Below are positions 1 through 5,532 of a stretch of 7,005 nt of DNA, piece after piece; position 1 is the stretch's first letter; the number at the start of each line of letters is the position of its first letter. This DNA is from UBA9715 sp964553375 (lineage in GTDB: Bacteria; Actinomycetota; Coriobacteriia; Coriobacteriales; Eggerthellaceae): assembly GCA_964553375.1 (NCBI GenBank), contig CAZKKN010000075.1, positions 1 through 7,005 on the forward strand, read 5' to 3'. A model generated the notes under the pieces. That model did no database searches, was not told where the DNA came from, and saw only the letters and a list, made by a program, of their open reading frames with translations. A program made the position numbers and the translations under genes.

Positions 1-64
1 CATGAGCAATATCGCTCAGTTTAACTCGCCTCTTTTCCCCGACAAATGATGGTTTGTTCGCCAT
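1..64 (-). CDS. 5' end of a gene overlapping the hsdM stop, probably a second HsdS (partial)
   Basis: An open frame starts with ATG at 64-62, inside the TAATG that ends hsdM, and runs open off the window edge for 21 codons. A GGTGAG sequence five bases upstream, inside the end of hsdM, could serve as Shine-Dalgarno, and the overlap suggests translational coupling. The visible residues include VKLSDIA after a basic stretch, which resembles the 'VKLGDI' opening typical of Type I specificity subunits. A gene directly after hsdM and overlapping it is most often hsdS, which would supply the DNA-recognition subunit of the complex. Only about 20 residues are visible. A LacI-type regulator also often starts with a similar 'LSDIA' motif, so the assignment is inferred from position and a short motif. 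Confidence 0.5.
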   Translation of the reverse strand, partial: MANKPSFVGEKRRVKLSDIAH

Positions 65-1584
65 TAGAGCTCACCGTCCAACATCTTCTTAAGCTCAGCA
101 AGCCCAGTAGTCATTTGCACATTAAGCTCTTCAAGGTCAGCCAGAATTTCGCTCGTAGGAGGATACTCAATGTGCTCATACTCGGTTTTGGTGTATTTGT
201 TGAAGCTAAAGTCATAATCGTTTTCGACAATTTCTTGCTTGGGGACTAAGAAGCTCTTTTCGGTGCGCTCACGTTCGGCTTCTGCATCAAGATTAGACCA
301 GCGCTTCAAAATGTCAGGAATATCATCGTGATCGACATCCACATCGCGCTTGTCATCAAGCGTGTAGCCATCACCTTCCATGTTATAAAGCCAAACATTA
401 TCAGTTCCGCCAGCATCAGTTTTCGTAAAAACAAGCACAGCTGTGCTTACGCCAGAATAGGGCTTGAAAACACCTGATGGCATATAAATGATGGCTTCGA
501 GCTTCTGATTCTCCACCAACTCTTTGCGTAATTGCGTATAAGCTTTCGAGTTCGTTCGAAATAACACCCCATTCGGAACGATGCATGCAGCACGACCCCC
601 GATTTTCAACATACGTAGGAACAATGCCACGAACAGAAGCTCGGTTTGTTTGGAGTTCACAATCGCTCGCAAGCTCTTGTCAATATCCTCAACATCAACC
701 GATCCCGTAAACGGAGGATTCGCAAGAACAATATCGTACTTTCCCCGCATAGTATTGTTCTTCGAAATGCTATCCATATAGCAAATATCGGGATCTTCTA
801 CGCCATGCAACATCAGGTTCATAGCGCTGATGCGCAGCATGGTCTGATCCATCTCAAAGCCGCTGAATTGCGGCAGTGCTCCATTGGCACCTGCAAAGCA
901 ATCCCAATCCGCAGTACTCATATCCTTCTCGTATTTGCTGCGAAGATGTTCAGCGCTGCTGATAAGGAAGCCAGCGGTACCGCAAGCTGGATCGCAAATG
1001 AGCTCACTTGGTTTAGGGTCAAGCATTCCCACCATCATGTCACGGATATGTTTTGGCGTACGAAACTGCCCATTAGTGCCCGCGGTGGATAATTTTGAAA
1101 GCATGTATTCGTACAAGTCTCCCAAGTCGCCAATGTTTTCATCAAACTCCGCGAGCAGTTCCTCGACGCCATCCACCGCCCGCTCCAAAAGCGATGTTTT
1201 GCCTGCAGGAAACCCAAATGTTGCGCCCTCCATAGCTTTCGCGAAAGCTGAGCTCTCGCCCATTTCTTTGATAAAAGGGAATGCAAATTGATCGACGATG
1301 CGGTACATCTCCTCAGCAGGCTTGTCCTTGAAGTGACTCCAGCGTAACTCTTGCCCATCAATCTCTACTCCGTAAGCATTTCGATAAACCTCAGGAAAGA
1401 TACGCTTTTGCGGCGTGCCGATGATCTGTTCCATTCTTTCCGTCTCTAGTTCGCGTTCATCGAGCGAACGCATAAACATTAGGTAAGTTAGCTGACTGAT
1501 TACTTCAAGCGGGTTAGTGATGCCGCCTTCCCACATCTTTTGCCAAATGGCGTCCACCTTGTTTTTTGTTGTGCCAGTTATCAT
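64..1584 (-). CDS. hsdM: Type I restriction-modification DNA methyltransferase subunit (HsdM)
   Basis: This 506-residue protein is the modification subunit of a Type I R-M system. With HsdS it methylates adenine at N6 in the recognition site, and it also forms part of the restriction complex with HsdR. An HsdM_N-like helical region covers about residues 8-145. GQFRTP is at 172-177, the SAM-binding motif I (DPACGTAGFL) at 198-207, and the catalytic motif IV (NPPF) at 289-292, as expected for N6-adenine methyltransferases. VPNGVLF follows at 337-343. The C-terminal tail (about 480-506) is helical and probably contacts HsdS. Length and motifs look intact. The start is supported by AAAGGA seven bases before the ATG. 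It follows the HsdS-like gene by 12 bp, and its TAA overlaps the next ATG. No hsdR is visible; it may lie beyond the left edge. Confidence 0.95.
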   Translation of the reverse strand: MITGTTKNKVDAIWQKMWEGGITNPLEVISQLTYLMFMRSLDERELETERMEQIIGTPQKRIFPEVYRNAYGVEIDGQELRWSHFKDKPAEEMYRIVDQFAFPFIKEMGESSAFAKAMEGATFGFPAGKTSLLERAVDGVEELLAEFDENIGDLGDLYEYMLSKLSTAGTNGQFRTPKHIRDMMVGMLDPKPSELICDPACGTAGFLISSAEHLRSKYEKDMSTADWDCFAGANGALPQFSGFEMDQTMLRISAMNLMLHGVEDPDICYMDSISKNNTMRGKYDIVLANPPFTGSVDVEDIDKSLRAIVNSKQTELLFVALFLRMLKIGGRAACIVPNGVLFRTNSKAYTQLRKELVENQKLEAIIYMPSGVFKPYSGVSTAVLVFTKTDAGGTDNVWLYNMEGDGYTLDDKRDVDVDHDDIPDILKRWSNLDAEAERERTEKSFLVPKQEIVENDYDFSFNKYTKTEYEHIEYPPTSEILADLEELNVQMTTGLAELKKMLDGEL

Positions 1585-1596
1585 CGTTCATTCCTT

Positions 1597-2199
1597 TCAG
1601 ATACAAGACTCGCCATCGAACAGAACACGAGTTACTTCACTCTCGACTAAGATGTTGTTTTTCTCTTCAATCATCCGACAAAGCCTCTTAACCTTCTGGG
1701 TTTGCGCACAAAGATCAGCTAGGTATTTCTGCTGGTGAATATCTGGAACAGGAATGAGCATTTCAGCTAAATCCTTCTTTTTTATAAGTTGAATAGTCAT
1801 CCCAGAACTCATACGTTCCATTTCGCTAATTGACTGAGGCAAGCTCAAGAACAAATACAGGTATCGCATATCTATTTCACTGTCTGGCAAGGGCCTCAGA
1901 ATGAGGCTGTACGAAGTTGTCAAGAGCCCTTCGTGGTCATCATCTATGTAGACACAGCCATAGGGAGTTGATGCTTTTACAATGATGTCGCCATTGCGTG
2001 TGAAGAATTCTTCTTTCACATTACCCACGCGCTCCAGAGCAAGCTCGGTTTCAACTACCTCGCCACTTTTGATTGCTCCAGGCACAAGAACCCTTGCTTG
2101 ATAAGCAGCATCTCCGTCTTTGATGTTCTTAACACGGCTAATTAGCGCACCCGTAGTGATTGAGCAAAGCTGACCGAGCATCACTTCCTCTTTTAGCAT
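1597..2199 (-). CDS. Single-TRD HsdS-like specificity protein upstream of hsdM
   Basis: This is a protein of about 200 residues resembling half of a Type I specificity subunit: one target-recognition domain (about residues 1-150) and one C-terminal helix (about 155-190). Family signs are the VMLGQLCSITTG opening, the NGDIIVKASTPYG and LLTTSYSLILRP strands, and the TRD-ending IPVPDIHQQKYL at 149-160. Full HsdS proteins have two TRDs and about 400 residues, so this one would need to dimerise, pair with another S subunit, or play an accessory role. I chose the ATG at 2199 because GAGAGG lies six bases upstream. ATG 2217 lacks a clear Shine-Dalgarno, and ATG 2181 (GAGG five bases upstream) is also possible. 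It is the first gene after the strong promoter at 2269-2296 and lies 12 bp before hsdM, so the two are probably co-transcribed. Confidence 0.83.
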   Translation of the reverse strand: MLKEEVMLGQLCSITTGALISRVKNIKDGDAAYQARVLVPGAIKSGEVVETELALERVGNVKEEFFTRNGDIIVKASTPYGCVYIDDDHEGLLTTSYSLILRPLPDSEIDMRYLYLFLSLPQSISEMERMSSGMTIQLIKKKDLAEMLIPVPDIHQQKYLADLCAQTQKVKRLCRMIEEKNNILVESEVTRVLFDGESCI

Positions 2200-2250
2200 T
2201 TCAATCCTCTCGGGCATTAAGGTTTCTGTGCTACTTAATGGTTAGACAAT

Positions 2251-2268
2251 GTTCTAAACATTAAGAAC
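2251..2268. promoter_or_regulatory. Palindromic operator, proximal copy
   Basis: The sequence GTTCTAAACATTAAGAAC directly abuts the -10 box of the R-M promoter and covers the expected transcription start. With one flanking triplet on each side, the arms AATGTTCT and AGAACATT are perfect complements separated by 8 bp. The same motif recurs upstream of the -35 box. The position is that of a repressor site, but the binding protein is unknown. Confidence 0.65.
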
Positions 2269-2296
2269 ATTATATTCGACTCGCTAAAGGTGTCAA
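2269..2296 (-). promoter_or_regulatory. Consensus sigma-70-type promoter of the R-M operon
   Basis: The minus strand reads TTGACA (2296-2291), a 16-bp spacer, then TATAAT (2274-2269). Both hexamers match the consensus perfectly. The predicted start falls near 2262, about 60 bases before the chosen start codon of the HsdS-like gene. Such a strong promoter for a defence operon fits with tight repression through the flanking palindromes. Confidence 0.85.
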
Positions 2297-2305
2297 GAAA
2301 AAACT

Positions 2306-2323
2306 GTTCTAAACGTATGGAAC
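2306..2323. promoter_or_regulatory. Palindromic operator, distal copy
   Basis: The sequence GTTCTAAACGTATGGAAC is a second copy of the proximal operator. The first nine bases and the final GAAC are identical to it. It lies 9 bp upstream of the -35 box, and the two centres are 55 bp apart, slightly more than five helical turns. The spacing would suit a repressor bound on one face of the DNA or a small loop across the promoter. This is inferred from sequence only. Confidence 0.6.
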
Positions 2324-2382
2324 AGATCTATGGCTACTGCATGTCGCTGGCGCCATTTTCTCTCTATCCCATCCTACTGCAC

Positions 2383-2541
2383 TCATTTCTTTAGCTTTCT
2401 GTAATAGCAATCCAGAAACTGCGTTCTTTTCTCGAACATGCCCTCAACGCTATCCGTCACAGTACTGATTTTATTCTGGAACTCTTCAAGGCTGCTGTTA
2501 GCTCTTTGCGTCAGCTGGAACAGTTCGATTATAGGATTCAC
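2383..2541 (-). CDS. Doubtful small ORF or gene remnant between tRNA-Glu and the R-M promoter
   Basis: An open frame reads into this region from the tRNA-Glu gene and ends in TGA at 2385-2383. The only plausible internal start is GTG at 2541, with a weak ribosome site, giving about 52 residues. The product would be mostly polar and probably helical, with heptad-like spacing (NPIIELFQLTQ, then SLEEFQNKISTVTD, then FLDCYYRKLKK). I do not recognise a family. Its stop overlaps an ATG (ATGA) that begins a 25-codon frame (MSAVGWDREK...) ending inside the distal operator. That arrangement could be the scar of a former two-gene unit. It may equally be non-coding; no promoter is seen for it. Confidence 0.22.
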   Translation of the reverse strand: MNPIIELFQLTQRANSSLEEFQNKISTVTDSVEGMFEKRTQFLDCYYRKLKK

Positions 2542-2608
2542 TCGCTTCTCATCGCTTGCTGATGCGAACAACCAAGAGTTTTGTTCTGAAACATGATGGA
2601 GACTCACT

Positions 2609-2648
2609 GGAAAAGCAACGAGGCCAGCAAGAATAACCTGCTGACCTC
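2609..2648 (-). terminator. Intrinsic terminator of the tRNA unit
   Basis: Nine bases after the encoded CCA of tRNA-Glu, the minus strand forms a 10-bp stem, GAGGTCAGCA with TGCTGGCCTC (one T-G wobble), around a 9-base loop. The T-rich run GTTGCTTTT follows. This is a standard Rho-independent terminator, well placed to end transcription of the two tRNAs before the R-M region. Confidence 0.82.
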
Positions 2649-2657
2649 GGAAGTTAC

Positions 2658-2734
2658 TGGTAGCTCCGACCGGATTCGAACCGGCGACCTCCGCCTTGAG
2701 AGGGCGGCGTCCTAAACCGCTAGACGACGGAGCC
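2658..2734 (-). tRNA. tRNA-Glu (anticodon CUC), CCA encoded
   Basis: A full cloverleaf can be folded. The acceptor stem is GGCTCCG with CGGAGCT (first pair G-U), the discriminator is A, and the CCA is encoded. The anticodon stem CCGCC/GGCGG encloses the loop CTCTCAA, giving anticodon CTC for Glu. The T arm CCGGTTCGAATCCGG is canonical. It reads GAG codons. It sits 24 bp after tRNA-Gln and is followed at once by a terminator, so it is the last gene of a two-tRNA transcript. The AT-rich R-M segment starts just beyond it. Confidence 0.97.
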
Positions 2735-2758
2735 ACATATGTCGTGCGCTGGCGAGAA

Positions 2759-2832
2759 TGGCTGGGGTGGAAGGAGTCGAACCCTCACATACGGCACCAG
2801 AAACCGCTGTCCTGCCATTAGACGACACCCCA
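2759..2832 (-). tRNA. tRNA-Gln (anticodon CUG), CCA encoded
   Basis: The acceptor stem TGGGGTG pairs with CACCCCA, and discriminator G and an encoded CCA follow. The weak U1-A72 pair is typical of tRNA-Gln. The anticodon stem GCGGT/GCCGT, which has G-U pairs at both ends, encloses TTCTGGT, giving anticodon CTG for Gln. The T arm GAGGGTTCGACTCCTTC has the normal GGTTCGA core but imperfect stem pairing. It is the first tRNA after the promoter at 2883-2911 and reads CAG codons. Confidence 0.96.
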
Positions 2833-2882
2833 TCGCATCTCCGATGTCGCATTCCCTTTCGGAAACGCAAGCGCGACTGAAT

Positions 2883-2911
2883 ATATTAGGGAAGCGCAGC
2901 GCTTTCGTCAA
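2883..2911 (-). promoter_or_regulatory. Promoter of the tRNA-Gln/tRNA-Glu unit
   Basis: The minus strand reads TTGACG (2911-2906), a 17-bp spacer, then TAATAT (2888-2883). The -35 matches consensus at five of six bases with ideal spacing, while the -10 is weaker; TATATT, two bases further on, is an alternative. The predicted start near 2876 leaves a leader of about 43 bases before tRNA-Gln. It lies in the gap after thiD, so the tRNAs need not depend on thi transcription. Confidence 0.68.
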
Positions 2912-3020
2912 GAAGGAATCGCATTTCCCTCCATAAATATACGATTCGCTCCGCCGGCTCGCGCGATCGAGCGCACCTGCACCCCTGCATGCCCCGCTCA
3001 CGCCATACATGCGCTCGCGC

Positions 3021-3803
3021 TTACAGCATGAACAGGTGGTCAAGCGGCCCCGCGCCCCGGCCCAAATCCAGCTGAGCCGCTAAAGCCCCCTCCAGATACG
3101 CCTTGGCAGAAGCGATGGCGCTTGCCAGCGATTCGCCTTGGGCAAGCCCGCACGCGATGGCGCTCGACAGGGTGCAGCCCGTCCCGTGGGTATTGGGATT
3201 GCAGATGCGCCGCCCCTCAAACCACTGGATGGATCCATCGGGATAAGCGAGCACATCGTTGGCGTCCTCTACGTTATGGCCGCCCTTCACCAGCACGGGA
3301 ACGCCGCATTGGGCAGCGATGGCCACAGCCGCGCGCTCTTGGCCAGGAGCATCCTCGATGGGAAGACCGCTCAGCACCTCGGCCTCCAATCGGTTCGGAG
3401 TTATGACCGATGCGAGCGGAATCAGAGCTTCCTTCAGCGCCATCACGGCCTCATCCCCTGCAAGATCCGCCCCGCTCGTGGCCACCATAACAGGATCCAC
3501 GACTATATTGCGGGCTTCGCATGCCTGCAAACTCGCAGCGATAGCCTGAACGATCCGGGGCGAAGAGACCATGCCCACCTTCACCGCATCAGGGCGGATG
3601 TCGTCGAAAACGACCTCGATCTGAGCCGCCACGACCTCAGGCGGCACCTCCATGACGTCGAAGACCCCCGTGGTATTCTGGACCGTGAGCGCCGTTATGG
3701 CCGATTGGGCGAACAGATGATGGGCGGCGATGGTCTTTATGTCCGCCTGAATCCCCGCTCCCCCGCTGGAATCCGACCCTGCAACGGTGAGCACCGACCT
3801 CAT
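3021..3803 (-). CDS. thiD: Hydroxymethylpyrimidine / phosphomethylpyrimidine kinase ThiD
   Basis: ThiD phosphorylates HMP to HMP-P and HMP-P to HMP-PP, the pyrimidine substrate of ThiE, in the cytoplasm. The 260 residues match the usual size of this ribokinase-fold family. Diagnostic motifs are GSDSSGGAGIQAD (9-21, HMP site), VVDPVMVATSG (101-111), VKGGH (172-176) and the C-terminal anion-hole motif NTHGTGCTLSSAIA (204-217), with the nucleophile-like Cys210. The ATG at 3803 overlaps the thiE stop as ATGA, and GGAAGGGG lies seven bases upstream, so thiE and thiD are translationally coupled. An in-frame extension upstream would only read through the end of thiE. It is the last gene of the thi cluster. 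No convincing terminator follows before the tRNA promoter. Confidence 0.97.
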   Translation of the reverse strand: MRSVLTVAGSDSSGGAGIQADIKTIAAHHLFAQSAITALTVQNTTGVFDVMEVPPEVVAAQIEVVFDDIRPDAVKVGMVSSPRIVQAIAASLQACEARNIVVDPVMVATSGADLAGDEAVMALKEALIPLASVITPNRLEAEVLSGLPIEDAPGQERAAVAIAAQCGVPVLVKGGHNVEDANDVLAYPDGSIQWFEGRRICNPNTHGTGCTLSSAIACGLAQGESLASAIASAKAYLEGALAAQLDLGRGAGPLDHLFML

Positions 3804-4456
3804 AGGAGCGCCCCTTCCACAGCCGCACGCATCTCGCGAGCGGCCGCTTCGCAATCGTCGGCTGCGAATACGGCAGACACCACCGCGGCGCCGTCCAACC
3901 CGAACCCGGCGAACTCGCCGATGGTCTGGGCGTTAAGGCCCCCTATGCCTACGATGGGCAGGTCCACGGCCGCGCAGATCGCTTGGAGCTCGGCGGCAGG
4001 CACATCCACGGCATCGGGCTTGGTAGCCGTGGGCAGCAGCGCCCCCACGCCCAGGTAATCGGCACCGTCGTCGGCTGCACGCACCGCCTGGTCCTCGGTT
4101 TGCGCGGACACGCCGATGATCTTATCGGGCCCCAAGATGGCCCGCGCTTCGGCAACGCTCCCATCTTCCTGGCCCAGGTGCACGCCATCGGCATCCACCT
4201 GCAAGGCAAGCTCCAAATCATCATTGACTACGAACGGCACATCGGCCCGAGCGCAAAGCTTCTTCAGGTTTCGAGCCAAAGGAAGCACCTCAAACGCCGG
4301 GGCATCCTTCTCGCGCAGTTGCACGAAAGTCGCCCCACCCGTCAAAGCCTGGGCGACGCATTCCTCCAGCGTGCGCCCGCGCAGCCAAGACCGGTCGGTG
4401 ACGACATAGAGCCTCATGGCCCTACGCAGTTCGTGGCGCGGCCATTTCCTCACCAT
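3800..4456 (-). CDS. thiE: Thiamin-phosphate synthase ThiE
   Basis: ThiE condenses HMP-PP with thiazole phosphate to give thiamin monophosphate and pyrophosphate. The TIM-barrel motifs are all present (numbering from ATG 4456): LYVVTDR (16-22), QLREK (46-50), VVNDD (76-80), GVHLGQED (91-98), GVSAQT (115-120), LPTATK (141-146), VGIGG (169-173) and VVSAV (192-196). The start is uncertain. ATG 4456 gives 218 residues with GGAGAG about 9-10 bases upstream. GTG 4486 gives 228 residues, and ATG 4417 gives 205 residues with AGGG only two bases away. I prefer 4456 because ThiE proteins usually carry 10-20 residues before the LYxVTD strand. The gene follows thiM by 92 bp of repetitive spacer and overlaps thiD by 4 bp. 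Confidence 0.95.
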   Translation of the reverse strand: MVRKWPRHELRRAMRLYVVTDRSWLRGRTLEECVAQALTGGATFVQLREKDAPAFEVLPLARNLKKLCARADVPFVVNDDLELALQVDADGVHLGQEDGSVAEARAILGPDKIIGVSAQTEDQAVRAADDGADYLGVGALLPTATKPDAVDVPAAELQAICAAVDLPIVGIGGLNAQTIGEFAGFGLDGAAVVSAVFAADDCEAAAREMRAAVEGALL

Positions 4457-4487
4457 AGCCTGCAGCTCTCCTCTCTGGCGTTCCACT

Positions 4488-4545
4488 AGCCTCTAGCCTC
4501 TAGCTTCAGCTTCAGCTCGGCTTCAGCCTCTATCGCTCCGTAGCG
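4488..4545. repeat. Short low-complexity repeats in the thiM-thiE spacer
   Basis: On the plus strand, AGCCTCT occurs in tandem at 4488-4494 and 4495-4501 and again at 4525-4531. AGCTTC occurs in tandem at 4502-4507 and 4508-4513. A small inverted repeat (CGCT, 4-base loop, AGCG) lies at 4534-4545, just after the thiM stop. No T-run follows it, so it is not a clear terminator. Past the thiM amber stop the frame stays open for 20 more codons, rich in Glu, Ala, Leu and Lys. The tract looks like replication-slippage sequence inside an operon. Confidence 0.6.
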
Positions 4546-4548
4546 CCT

Positions 4549-5382
4549 CTAGCGCTCCTCCAGCTTCGCGATGGCCTCCAAGGCCTCACCATTCAAGTTG
4601 CAGATGGCATCCAGCAGATAGGTGCGGAAGCTGCCGTTGCCATCCACCGGCTGCATCCGCGCCTGAGCCATCTCGCCCGCGCATCCCATGGCGGTCACAG
4701 CAGTCGCGGTGGCACCGAGCAGATCCCCTGGGTTCGCCACCGCATAAGCTCCCACGAGGCAGCTCAGCATGCATCCGGCCCCGGTGATGCGCCCCATCAT
4801 AGGCGTCCCATTGAAGATGGCGTAGGCTCTCTGGGAGTCTGCGACTATATCTATGGCGCCGGTCACAGCCACGATGGTGCCGCTGCTCTCTGCGAAGCGC
4901 TTAACGAAGGCGATGCTTTCCTCCAGGTTCTCCAACGTTGTCGCATCATGAGGATTGACATCGACACCACGGGTGCTCGCCGCACTGCCGGCAAGGGCCT
5001 TAATCTCGGACATGTTTCCGCGAACCACGGCTATGGGATAGGCATCCAGCAGCTTCGCAGCAGTTCGGGTACGCAGCGCCGATGCTCCAGCACCCACCGG
5101 ATCCAGCACGATGGGATGGCTGGCTTCCGCAGCGACCTGGGCCGCGGCCTCCATACCTCTGATGCTCGCAGCATTCAGCGTGCCCAGGTTCAACACCAAA
5201 CCGCCGCAAATCGCCTGGATATCGCGCACATCCTCTTCCTCATCGCTCATGATGGGGCTGGCGCCGCAACCGAGCAGTATATTCGCGCAGTCATTCACCG
5301 TGACGTAATTGGTGATGCAGTGCACAAGCGGCGATGTCTGCCTCACAGCACGCAGCGCGGTGGATAGATAGAATGGTTCCAT
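4549..5382 (-). CDS. thiM: Hydroxyethylthiazole kinase ThiM
   Basis: ThiM phosphorylates 4-methyl-5-(2-hydroxyethyl)thiazole with ATP, feeding salvaged thiazole to ThiE. The 277 residues fit the family. Motifs include PLVHCITNYVTVNDCAN (18-34), ASPIMS (41-46), LNLGTL (64-69), VLDPVGAGAS (92-101), RGNMSEI (121-127), VTGAID (173-178) and ITGAGCMLS (199-207), with the conserved Cys204. The start is ATG 5382: GAAGGGAG, five bases upstream, is the end of the TPP riboswitch. The in-frame extension to 5439 merely translates the riboswitch, and the same 18 to 19 residues appear upstream of thiC. With no thiazole-synthesis gene in view, this kinase may be the main thiazole route here. It has its own riboswitch and perhaps its own promoter although thiC lies just upstream. 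Confidence 0.97.
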   Translation of the reverse strand: MEPFYLSTALRAVRQTSPLVHCITNYVTVNDCANILLGCGASPIMSDEEEDVRDIQAICGGLVLNLGTLNAASIRGMEAAAQVAAEASHPIVLDPVGAGASALRTRTAAKLLDAYPIAVVRGNMSEIKALAGSAASTRGVDVNPHDATTLENLEESIAFVKRFAESSGTIVAVTGAIDIVADSQRAYAIFNGTPMMGRITGAGCMLSCLVGAYAVANPGDLLGATATAVTAMGCAGEMAQARMQPVDGNGSFRTYLLDAICNLNGEALEAIAKLEER

Positions 5383-5385
5383 GAT

Positions 5386-5479
5386 CGCTCCCTTCGATGG
5401 CATTATCCAACAGGTTCCATGGGTCGAGGTGAAGCGCACCTCCTCTCAGCCTGCCGCTTTCCGCAAGCTCCCCACCGCT
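5386..5479 (-). promoter_or_regulatory. TPP riboswitch (THI element) controlling thiM
   Basis: The minus strand carries the THI-box signature in order: GGGGAGC, a hairpin GCTTGC/GCAGGC, CTGAGAGG, a variable hairpin GAGGTG/CACCTC, CGACCC, GAACCTG, GGATAATGCCA and CGAAGGGAG. The Shine-Dalgarno GAAGGGAG (5395-5388) is the last element of the aptamer, five bases from the ATG. TPP binding could therefore hide the ribosome site directly, without a separate expression platform; I see no terminator/antiterminator pair. It is 71 of 71 bases identical to the thiC riboswitch at 5386-5456. Over 88 bases the two differ only at three positions in one hairpin loop. Confidence 0.95.
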
Positions 5480-5485
5480 ATTCTA
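5480..5485 (-). promoter_or_regulatory. Candidate -10 box for thiM, abutting the riboswitch
   Basis: TAGAAT on the minus strand lies exactly six bases before the GGGGAGC that opens the aptamer, so transcription would start on its first G. A -10-like TAGGAT stands at the identical distance upstream of the thiC aptamer. No good -35 box is found 16-18 bp upstream (the 17-bp position reads GAGGGC), so this is tentative. If it is not used, thiM is expressed only by read-through from thiC. Confidence 0.4.
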
Positions 5486-5532
5486 AACCATCGGCGCCGC
5501 TGGCCCTCCGCCAACACCCCGATGGGCACCGC

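Noticed and set aside
2251..2323. LexA/SOS boxes at the R-M promoter
   Set aside because: The Gram-positive SOS box is GAAC-N4-GTTC. Here the half-sites are in the opposite order (GTTC-N10-GAAC).
1..2657. Direct repeat of the tRNA-Glu 3' end as a second attachment site
   Set aside because: I looked for the T-arm sequence GGTTCGAATCCGG elsewhere in the left region and saw none. An att site would have to lie outside the window.
2542..2736. Minus-strand coding frame running through tRNA-Glu
   Set aside because: The first part is a translation of the tRNA and its terminator, so it is not a protein-coding region.
2957..2972. Hairpin GCTCG/CGAGC after thiD as a terminator
   Set aside because: The stem is only 5 bp and no T-run follows on the minus strand, so I would not call it a terminator.
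2720..3043. Minus-strand ORF of about 107 codons across tRNA-Gln and the thiD end
   Set aside because: It overlaps the tRNA gene, its promoter and the thiD 3' end, and the translation resembles no protein family.
3138..4058. Long plus-strand ORF of about 306 codons opposite thiD and thiE
   Set aside because: It is antisense to two well-supported genes. High GC produces long open frames on the opposite strand, and its product has no recognisable domain.
5383..5439. N-terminal extension of ThiM by 19 residues from an upstream GTG
   Set aside because: The extension translates the TPP riboswitch, and 18 of the same 19 residues appear upstream of ThiC. The ATG at 5382 has a well-placed Shine-Dalgarno.
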